Assembly: GCA_017860375.1 (NCBI GenBank)
Contig: JAGDMB010000048.1
Span: 1 to 11,553, forward strand
Direction of reading: 5' to 3'
Length of the DNA stretch: 11,553 nucleotides
DNA from: Bacteroidota bacterium
Lineage (GTDB): Bacteria > Bacteroidota > Bacteroidia > Bacteroidales > UBA10428
In this document: positions 5,730 to 11,553 of the stretch, piece by piece
Layout: each line of letters opens with the position of its first letter
How positions within the stretch are numbered: position 1 is the first letter of the stretch
Translations under genes and position numbers: made by a program
Notes under the pieces: generated by a model
What the model was told of the DNA's origin: nothing
What the model saw: the letters and a program-made list of their open reading frames with translations, nothing else
The model's database searches: none

Positions 5730-8297
5730 TTACAGGAACAAATCGTTGCCTGTAAAGATCAGCGTCGGGGTTTCTTTTCCTGCCCAGGGTATGGTATAGG
5801 GAATTCCCGGCAACAGATCAAAACAGTTGTCCGGAACATTTCTTTCGCCGTCTGCATCCAGACAGGCTCCCCAAATGAATACCGTTGACTGAAATGTGAG
5901 TGTTTCCTTATCCCGTATGATCTTCAGCCCGGGTTTCGAAAAGGCCAGGTCTTTGAAACGTTCGGTAAAAAGCCGGTGCTGAGCCACCACATTGCCGTTT
6001 TCTTCCAGCAAAGCAAAGGCACCGCTGGTTTTCCTGTCCTCTGCCTTCCATTTTTCAGCGGAAAAAGCAGCCAGAAGCACGGATGCATTGGCCGGAATGG
6101 AAGCGGAACGGTGCTCATCAACCGGCAATCCGCCTGCAAGGAGAAAGATGCCGTAGCGAACCGCTCCCTGCCAGTCAGAGGGACCATCGTTCACCCCAAA
6201 TATTTTTACGGAATCGTTCTCCAATGCTACCACCGTTGTAACCGGCTGATAGGCCCTCCGTACGGGATGATACGCCAGTTTTTTCCGAAGGTAGTAATCC
6301 ACAATAGTCCAGCCATGTGTAACGGGCCATGAATCATTATACATCCAGAATACAGCCGAGGATGTGCTGAACATCCTTCGCCGGTAATTGAGGATATACT
6401 CGGTCAGTCCTTCCGCCTGTAAAAGTCCGCTGGCAAGCGCATATCGTTCGAATCCGAGGTCTTCTGCCCTTTTCCCGAGCCAGAATTCAGTCGACTGGTA
6501 GGTAATTCCTGGATTGTGGTTCCAGAAATTCACCTCGTTGTCGTGGTGATCCCAGGAGAAAGAGCGGATCTGTTGCTCTCCCGGCGGAAGGAATTGCCTG
6601 AGGGTAGCAGGTGAACTGGCACCCAGCACGCCTCCTTCATTCGGGAAACGGTCGACATACTTGCGGTACTCCCGGAAGTCGGGACCGGCTGCTCCCAGGC
6701 TCACATCCCAGGGATGCTGGTCGCCCATAACAGGGCTGTTCGGATTTATATAGCCCGGAGAAAAGGGTGAACTTGGCCAATATGGCCTGGAAGGGTCCTC
6801 TTCCTTTATAATCACCGGGAAGGTATGATGATACAAACCGTAGTCCGGCATAATTTTCCCGTATTTATCCCAGCCCCAGTAAAAGGTTCCTACTTCATTC
6901 TCATTGTTTCCGCACCATACGGCAAGAGACGGATGGGGAGAAAACTCCCTGACGCCCCATTGCACTTCGTGTTTGACCAGTTCATGGAATTCCATGTCAT
7001 CACCGGGATATTTGCTGCAGGCAAAAAGCAGGTCGTGCCAGACCAGGATGCCTTTCTCATCGCAGAGATCGAGCAGGTCGTGACCGGCCCAGATTGCCCC
7101 GCCCCAGATACGGAGCATGTTAAAATTGGCTTTCAATGCCATATCCGTGAGGACTTGAAGACGTTCCCTGCTTACGTTGCTGTAAATCATATCAGGTGGT
7201 ACCCAGTTGCCTCCCTTCATAAACACCTTGCGGTTGTTTACCACAATTGTAAAATAGTTACCCTCCAATGGATGCGGGGACTGATCAATACGAATGCTTC
7301 GTATTCCGGTTCGGATCATCTTCATTGTGTGTACCACATCATCCGTCATCACTTCCACCTTAAGGGTGTACAGGGCCTGGTCACCCTGACCTGCCGGCCA
7401 CCAGAGCCGGGGATGTACGACTTCCACGGTGCTGGTATAAGAAGTCAATCCGGGGCTCAGGTTTACATCGATAAGGCTGTTTTCACCCGTTTCCATGACG
7501 GTGGCTCTGATCTTAACCCGGGTCGTCTGATCAAATCCTTCCAGGAAGGACTTCACGGTTAATACGGCCTTCTGAAGATCATCCGAAAGGTTGCACTGAA
7601 CCACAATCTGGTCAAGCCGCAACTCTTTATTCCATTCGAGTCGCACCGGACCGGTAATGCCCACATTGATCAGCTGGGGATTCCAATCCCACAGGAACTG
7701 ATACTGCGGTTTTCGCATCCAGTGCCTTTTATTCAGCAGAGCCCCCATGTTTTGCAGGTAAGCCTCTCCTTCCTTATCGGCCACCCCGTAAAGACCGCTT
7801 TCAATGCCAATCTGAAGCAGGTTTTTGCCTGTCTTCAGCTTCCCGGTTACATCAATCCGGCAAGGCACAAAGGCTGATTTATGTGTGCCCACCCGCTCAC
7901 CGTTGAGCAGGATGGTGGCGTTCAGATCAAGCTGATCAAAGACAAGCCATGCCTTCTGTTTCATGGCCTCATCCGGCACCGTGAATGTCGTCACGTAAAG
8001 CCAGTATTTTTCTGCCACCCACCGGGCTTTGAGGGTGTTCATCCCGTAGTTTATATCCTCAACAAGTCCGGCCTTTTGCAATGCCAGGTGAAGTTCCATG
8101 GGTACCGGTACATCCAGGTAACGGGCAGGGTCAAGTGAAGGGTCGCCGTGAAAGTAGGCCTCCAGGGATTGAGGCCCGTGTCCGCCTTCGTTCCAGGTCA
8201 CCTTCCAGATGCCGGAAAGGTCGAGTGATTGCGGATTCTGAGCCTTGGTTATTACAAATGAAGCCAGCAGGATGATTAAAAAATAGGTTTTTTTCAT
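5730..8297 (-). CDS. Glycoside hydrolase family 2, beta-mannosidase-like
   Basis: This 855-residue protein has a Sec signal peptide (MKKTYFLIILLASFVITKAQ) and no lipobox or sorting domain, so it is predicted periplasmic. Domain order: N-terminal jelly roll (about 28-220, with ATILLNGERVGTHKSAFVP and the beta-mannosidase-type RHWMRKPQYQFLWDWNPQL at 191-209); Ig-like domain (225-335); TIM barrel (about 340-665, FMKGGNWVPPDM, LRIWGGAIWAGHDLLDLCDE, ILVWHDLLFACSKYPGD); C-terminal beta domains (680-855). WCGNNENE at 461-468 is the GH2 acid/base motif, making E466 the likely proton donor. RFPNEGGVLG at 550-559 occupies the nucleophile position, making E554 the likely nucleophile; family members more often show SEFG or SEYG there. 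The WDW motif and barrel signature favour hydrolysis of terminal beta-D-mannosyl residues, but a related beta-glycoside such as beta-glucosaminide is possible. It is the last gene of a three-gene minus-strand unit, 79 bp after the toroid lipoprotein. Confidence 0.9.
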   Translation of the reverse strand: MKKTYFLIILLASFVITKAQNPQSLDLSGIWKVTWNEGGHGPQSLEAYFHGDPSLDPARYLDVPVPMELHLALQKAGLVEDINYGMNTLKARWVAEKYWLYVTTFTVPDEAMKQKAWLVFDQLDLNATILLNGERVGTHKSAFVPCRIDVTGKLKTGKNLLQIGIESGLYGVADKEGEAYLQNMGALLNKRHWMRKPQYQFLWDWNPQLINVGITGPVRLEWNKELRLDQIVVQCNLSDDLQKAVLTVKSFLEGFDQTTRVKIRATVMETGENSLIDVNLSPGLTSYTSTVEVVHPRLWWPAGQGDQALYTLKVEVMTDDVVHTMKMIRTGIRSIRIDQSPHPLEGNYFTIVVNNRKVFMKGGNWVPPDMIYSNVSRERLQVLTDMALKANFNMLRIWGGAIWAGHDLLDLCDEKGILVWHDLLFACSKYPGDDMEFHELVKHEVQWGVREFSPHPSLAVWCGNNENEVGTFYWGWDKYGKIMPDYGLYHHTFPVIIKEEDPSRPYWPSSPFSPGYINPNSPVMGDQHPWDVSLGAAGPDFREYRKYVDRFPNEGGVLGASSPATLRQFLPPGEQQIRSFSWDHHDNEVNFWNHNPGITYQSTEFWLGKRAEDLGFERYALASGLLQAEGLTEYILNYRRRMFSTSSAVFWMYNDSWPVTHGWTIVDYYLRKKLAYHPVRRAYQPVTTVVALENDSVKIFGVNDGPSDWQGAVRYGIFLLAGGLPVDEHRSASIPANASVLLAAFSAEKWKAEDRKTSGAFALLEENGNVVAQHRLFTERFKDLAFSKPGLKIIRDKETLTFQSTVFIWGACLDADGERNVPDNCFDLLPGIPYTIPWAGKETPTLIFTGNDLFL

Positions 8298-8376
8298 ATC
8301 GGGACAATTTTTAGAACCGGTTGTATGAACCCAGAATACTTTTTGTTTCGCAAAGGAATGCCGGATTGAAAAAGGA

Positions 8377-9996
8377 TTATTTCATCATTACTTCTATTTT
8401 ATTCCCGTCAGCATGTTTTATTGTTAAGATTCCTCCTTCATCCAGCGGCTGCCACATCCATCCTTCGGCTGCCATATCATCCGTTTCAGCTAATTCACTG
8501 TCGTTTACCCCTACCCGTTCCGGTTTCGATACAAGCCTGAAGGTTTCTTCAGAAGCATCGTCATAGGTGCGATAGGTTATTTTGGATGGTGTATACGAGA
8601 TCTCGCATATGGTTGAAGAGGATCTCAATACATGATCCGAACCTTTAGGAGCCAGTTCAGGCATAGCAGCCATAGCCCGTATATAATGACGCACGTAATC
8701 GCCATACCCGTCGGTAAGCCATATATCATCCCGGATGTATCGGTTTCTGCCGTCATTTGCCACTGTATAAGTAGCCCAGTTCAGGGTGCGAAGGGCATTG
8801 GCAGTGTAGGTTGTATCCCCCGACAATTTGCCATACATCAGTTCAACAGACGCCTGCCGCGAGGAATGGCTGTTGCCCGGAACGCGGTAAACGGTTTGTT
8901 CATTCATCACCACAACCTTGTATTTGTCATATTCATGGTTCCCCAGTTCACGGTAGGTCCAGTCGATGATCCCTTTCACCTCTTCCTTCCATTTGGGAAA
9001 AAGTTCCGTATGTTGCAGGATGAACATGGCAAAGGTGATGGCATTGGTCTGGGTATCACTCCATCCGGGGATATCCTCAAAAAAAGGTCCCCATTTGTTG
9101 GTTTTAAGCGGATAGGTCTTCATCCATTCCAGCAGGATGTTGAACGCATTCAGGTAACTGTCTTTTTCCGCATTATTTAGTGAAATCAGTTCATTAAACA
9201 GCATCATCGTTCCTGTCCAGTTTGAAGTATACAGTGCTGCTTCCGTTAACTTACCGGAACCGTTATTATCGAAAAACGATCCTGTTTTTCCTGTTTTTGC
9301 ATTTACCCTGAAAGGCAGCGGTGATTTTTCGTTGTCTCCGGAAACAACATGGGCTTTGAGTGTATTTGCAATTTGAATGGCTGCATCAAGGTATTTCTTC
9401 TCCCCGGTTATTTTGTGCAGGTTAACCAACTCAAATCCAAAATTACCGGCCTTGTCCGGTTGCAGAAAACCTTTTCCGTTGCGCATATCGCCATCGTATT
9501 TTCCCGAATGGATAACCGCATTATAAGGGTATGGGAGATAAGGCCAGCTATCGGTTGAATCGGATAAAGAACGCTCCAGATAGGTATCAGCGAGGTATTT
9601 CATGTTTTCCACCACCTCACACTCACCCGTATAAGCATAGAGCAGGGCCCACGATGATAGGGCCATGCTGATCTGATCCCCGCCCAATCCACGCATGTCA
9701 TGTTCAGGTTTCCATACCTGGTGGTTCATGTAGTATTTCAGTCCGTTGGAATCGGTTTCCATGTTTTTCCAGAAATTCCATACCAGCTTCAACACCGTAT
9801 CATAAGATGCTCCAGGATCTGCGGAGTACCAGGGAAGGATCGATCCATCTGCTTTATTGATCCGCACGGCATGGTACTGAATGGTATCGCTGATCAGTAA
9901 AGTATCCTGAAGGACTGAACCGGATGAACCGGTATGGCGGCAGCCGATAAGAGCGACTGATCCCACCAGACAAATCAAAATAGCATGGCTTTTCAT
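8377..9996 (-). CDS. Lipoprotein with probable alpha/alpha-toroid (six-hairpin-like) fold, function unknown
   Basis: This 539-residue protein begins with a lipoprotein signal ending in the lipobox ALIGC (Cys19). The residues after it (RHTGSSGS) have no acidic surface-export patch, so it is likely anchored facing the periplasm. Residues 65-455 show repeating amphipathic helices with aromatic and Gly-rich turns as in (alpha/alpha)6 toroids of glycosidases, lyases and epimerases: RGLGGDQISMALSSWALLYAY (102-122), KAGNFGFELVNLHKITGEKK (182-201), LTEAALYTSNWTGTMMLFNE (250-269), GWSDTQTNAITFAMFIL (311-327), and SSRQASVELMYGK (378-390). A small beta domain follows (465-539). Acidic residues D107, E189 and D314 in these motifs are possible catalytic or binding positions. 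I do not recognise a specific CAZy family. The gap to the upstream oxidoreductase is 75 bp and to the downstream GH2 gene 79 bp, with no obvious terminator in either, so co-transcription is likely. The ATG at 9996 is chosen because the signal sequence begins there. Confidence 0.75.
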   Translation of the reverse strand: MKSHAILICLVGSVALIGCRHTGSSGSVLQDTLLISDTIQYHAVRINKADGSILPWYSADPGASYDTVLKLVWNFWKNMETDSNGLKYYMNHQVWKPEHDMRGLGGDQISMALSSWALLYAYTGECEVVENMKYLADTYLERSLSDSTDSWPYLPYPYNAVIHSGKYDGDMRNGKGFLQPDKAGNFGFELVNLHKITGEKKYLDAAIQIANTLKAHVVSGDNEKSPLPFRVNAKTGKTGSFFDNNGSGKLTEAALYTSNWTGTMMLFNELISLNNAEKDSYLNAFNILLEWMKTYPLKTNKWGPFFEDIPGWSDTQTNAITFAMFILQHTELFPKWKEEVKGIIDWTYRELGNHEYDKYKVVVMNEQTVYRVPGNSHSSRQASVELMYGKLSGDTTYTANALRTLNWATYTVANDGRNRYIRDDIWLTDGYGDYVRHYIRAMAAMPELAPKGSDHVLRSSSTICEISYTPSKITYRTYDDASEETFRLVSKPERVGVNDSELAETDDMAAEGWMWQPLDEGGILTIKHADGNKIEVMMK

Positions 9997-10071
9997 CTTT
10001 TTATTGGATTACTTTGTTGCTGTGAAATTTCATACAATCGGTTTCACTAAAGTAAGGCAAAATGGTACGTT

Positions 10072-11367
10072 TTAATAGTTGGTAAAAACCCATTTCCCCC
10101 GGAATGCCCTGGTGCGCATCATATTGGCATAATCGTCGTGGATGAATTCTTCGGTAACCGGGTTCCATTGTAAAGGACGCTGCAACTGGTAGGCAATATT
10201 CACAATATTGCAAACGGAAGCGGTACGATGACCTGTTTCAACGTCTGATACCGGTTTGGTACGTTTTTTCATGGCATCAATCCAATCCTGGTAGTGATTA
10301 TCGCTGAAATAGACCCGTTTGTCGGTTGGTTTCAGTTCTGCATTTGCCAGATCCTTGTCGGGGAAAGTCCTTAAAAACTCACGGCTGACTTCAATCCTGC
10401 CTTCGGTGCCAATAAACTGAACCGCATTGAACTCGCCCCAGTCCTTATGGTTTACCACAACGCCGTTCCCGTATTTCATCGACAATCCTAAAGTTGAAGG
10501 AACAGAGGGCGGTAAAAACAGTACCGGACCCGATTCATCCATATCCAAACCCCATTGGGCTATGTCGAACATGTGCGCTCCCCAGTCAGTGACCAGGCCA
10601 CCGCCAAAATCGCGGTATCCTCTCCACCATGCCCAATTGTCGTCGTCAATTTTCGGGGCCAGCTCGGGATGCCAGCCACGGTATAAGGACGGGCCTACCC
10701 ATTCATTCCAGTCGAGCTCTGCAGGTGGCTCCATTTCAGGTAAGCTGCATTGTTTGACGGGTTCCCCGACATGAACGTTGATCTCTTTTATTTCGCCAAT
10801 GTATCCATTTCGCACCAGTTCAACTGCGTGACGGAAATCGCGCCACGAACGCTGCATGTTACCGGTTTGAAAAATACGGTCGTATTTCCGGGTGGCATTA
10901 ACCATAGCGCGGCCTTCGGCAATGGTAAGTGCAAGGGGCTTTTCACAGTATATGTCTTTCCCGGCTTTGGCAGCATCTACAGCCATTTGCGCATGCCAAT
11001 GATCAGGAGTGGCAATAACAACGGCATCAATATCTTTTCGCTGTAAAAGTTCCCGGTAATATTTGTAAGCATCAACGCTTCCGGAAATATTTTTGGCTTT
11101 GTTGTTTGCTTCTGCTGCTGCTTTGAATCTCCCGAGCTTTTTCTGATCCACATCACAGGCAGCCAAAACCGTGGTTTCTTTGCATTTTCCAATGTCTTCC
11201 AGCAGGCCGAGAGCCTGTTTTCCGACTCCGATATAACCGAGGTTGATGCGGTCGTTGGCCGCTATAAAACCATTTCCACCCAAAACATGACGGGGTATGA
11301 TTGTGAAAGCAGCCACAGCTGCAGCCGAATTCCCGATGAATTTTCGCCTGTTAATTTTAGCACTCAT
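10072..11367 (-). CDS. Tat-exported Gfo/Idh/MocA family oxidoreductase
   Basis: This 431-residue protein starts MSAKINRRKFIGNSAAAVAA, a twin-arginine signal (R7-R8, NRRKFIG) followed by an Ala-rich hydrophobic segment to about residue 35. It should thus be folded with its nucleotide cofactor in the cytoplasm and exported by Tat. The Rossmann fold follows: INLGYIGVGKQALGLL (41-56), AACDVD (69-74), VVIATPDHWHAQMAVDAAKAGKDIY split around residues 116-140, and the family hallmark CEKPLAL (141-147), with K143 the expected active-site lysine. The C-terminal sheet domain has FGGGLVTDWGAHMFD (254-268), where D261 and H265 match the usual catalytic DxGxH positions. The family oxidises or reduces sugars and inositols at a hydroxyl or keto group. 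The specific substrate is unknown. The EKP motif argues against the GH109 alpha-N-acetylgalactosaminidase branch, as far as I can recall that branch. It is the first gene of the minus-strand unit with two downstream glycan genes. Confidence 0.9.
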   Translation of the reverse strand: MSAKINRRKFIGNSAAAVAAFTIIPRHVLGGNGFIAANDRINLGYIGVGKQALGLLEDIGKCKETTVLAACDVDQKKLGRFKAAAEANNKAKNISGSVDAYKYYRELLQRKDIDAVVIATPDHWHAQMAVDAAKAGKDIYCEKPLALTIAEGRAMVNATRKYDRIFQTGNMQRSWRDFRHAVELVRNGYIGEIKEINVHVGEPVKQCSLPEMEPPAELDWNEWVGPSLYRGWHPELAPKIDDDNWAWWRGYRDFGGGLVTDWGAHMFDIAQWGLDMDESGPVLFLPPSVPSTLGLSMKYGNGVVVNHKDWGEFNAVQFIGTEGRIEVSREFLRTFPDKDLANAELKPTDKRVYFSDNHYQDWIDAMKKRTKPVSDVETGHRTASVCNIVNIAYQLQRPLQWNPVTEEFIHDDYANMMRTRAFRGKWVFTNY

Positions 11368-11414
11368 AGAAATTGCTTTAGTCGGTTAATAATAGAAATT
11401 GTCATAATGAAACT

Positions 11415-11422
11415 CAAAAATA
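11415..11422 (-). promoter_or_regulatory. Candidate -7 box for the oxidoreductase-toroid-GH2 unit
   Basis: Read on the minus strand, 11422 to 11415 is TATTTTTG, an exact match to the Bacteroidota -7 consensus TAnnTTTG. It lies about 48 bp before the ATG at 11367, allowing a leader of roughly 40 nt. A minus-strand TTTG at 11450-11447 is 24 nt further upstream, somewhat far for a -33 box. The surrounding DNA is AT-rich, so the match could be fortuitous. Confidence 0.4.
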
Positions 11423-11498
11423 AGATAAATTGCACTACGCAACACTCAAATGACCCTTTTACTCCAATAATTCACCCTGATGGCATGGTTTAATTTGT

Positions 11499-11506
11499 TA
11501 CATTTG
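11499..11506 (+). promoter_or_regulatory. Candidate -7 box for the divergent plus-strand gene at the right edge
   Basis: TACATTTG at 11499-11506 matches the Bacteroidota -7 consensus TAnnTTTG exactly and lies 30 bp before the ATG at 11537. No clear -33 TTTG box is found at the expected distance. Together with the opposite-strand box at 11415-11422 it would make this a two-way promoter region. Confidence 0.38.
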
Positions 11507-11536
11507 AATTTCCCGTAATTCCTTTACGTCGAACCT

Positions 11537-11553
11537 ATGAAACGATCCCTTTT
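11537..11553 (+). CDS. Start of a probable plus-strand gene, cut by the right edge
   Basis: An ATG at 11537-11539 begins the codons for MKRSL and a likely Phe before the window ends. A short basic start turning hydrophobic fits the beginning of a signal peptide, and a candidate -7 box lies 30 bp upstream. Six codons are too few to identify a product or to be certain that this is a gene. Confidence 0.35.

Noticed and set aside
6825..7562. A 245-codon plus-strand open frame
   Set aside because: It lies antisense inside the GH2 gene, whose catalytic barrel motifs cover the same bases; the translation is rich in His, Cys and Pro with no domain.
8446..8482. Short imperfect direct repeat (CGGCTGCC followed by A-C/T-ATCATCC-like sequence)
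   Set aside because: It falls within the coding sequence of the toroid lipoprotein (AAEGWMWQP region) and is explained by the codons; only two short units.
10072..11367. Assignment of the oxidoreductase as GH109 alpha-N-acetylgalactosaminidase
   Set aside because: The protein keeps the ordinary EKP motif of dehydrogenases and I saw none of the sequence features I associate with GH109, so a general family call is safer.

Overview
This window looks like a carbohydrate-utilisation stretch from a member of the Bacteroidota. The clues are two C-terminal sorting domains of the type IX secretion system (T9SS), start codons without Shine-Dalgarno sequences, TAnnTTTG-type -7 promoter boxes, and a gene set (GH2 glycosidase, DUF5107-TPR protein, Tat-exported Gfo/Idh/MocA oxidoreductase, lipoproteins) typical of glycan-degrading Bacteroidota. 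The genus cannot be fixed from sequence alone. No tRNA, rRNA, CRISPR array, transposase or SusC/SusD pair is visible.

Layout. (1) 1-691, minus strand: the 5' part of a secreted lipoprotein with a GH2-type sugar-binding jelly-roll fold, cut by the left edge. (2) 692-863: divergent intergenic region. (3) 864-5726, plus strand: a T9SS-exported CBM9/DOMON-like protein, a 77-codon orphan that is essentially only a T9SS sorting domain, and 5 bp later a large secreted DUF5107-TPR protein. (4) 5730-11367, minus strand: three genes in one direction, transcribed in the order Tat-signal Gfo/Idh/MocA oxidoreductase, lipoprotein with a probable alpha/alpha-toroid fold, GH2 beta-mannosidase-like enzyme. 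This unit meets the plus-strand unit tail to tail with only 3 bp between stop codons. (5) 11368-11553: a second divergent intergenic region with a candidate -7 box for each direction, ending in the first codons of a probable plus-strand gene.

How the genes may work together (inference). Every substantial gene encodes a protein with an export signal, so the locus appears to act at the cell surface and in the periplasm. The T9SS CBM-like protein could bind a polysaccharide or glycoconjugate outside the cell. The GH2 enzyme would remove terminal beta-mannosyl or related beta-linked residues. The Tat-exported oxidoreductase and the toroid lipoprotein may modify or cleave sugars in the periplasm, and the DUF5107-TPR protein may be a further enzyme or a scaffold. 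The substrate is not determined by the sequence, and no transporter, kinase or regulator lies in the window. The most unusual points are the orphan T9SS sorting domain, the unassigned toroid lipoprotein between two recognisable sugar enzymes, and the DUF5107-TPR protein.
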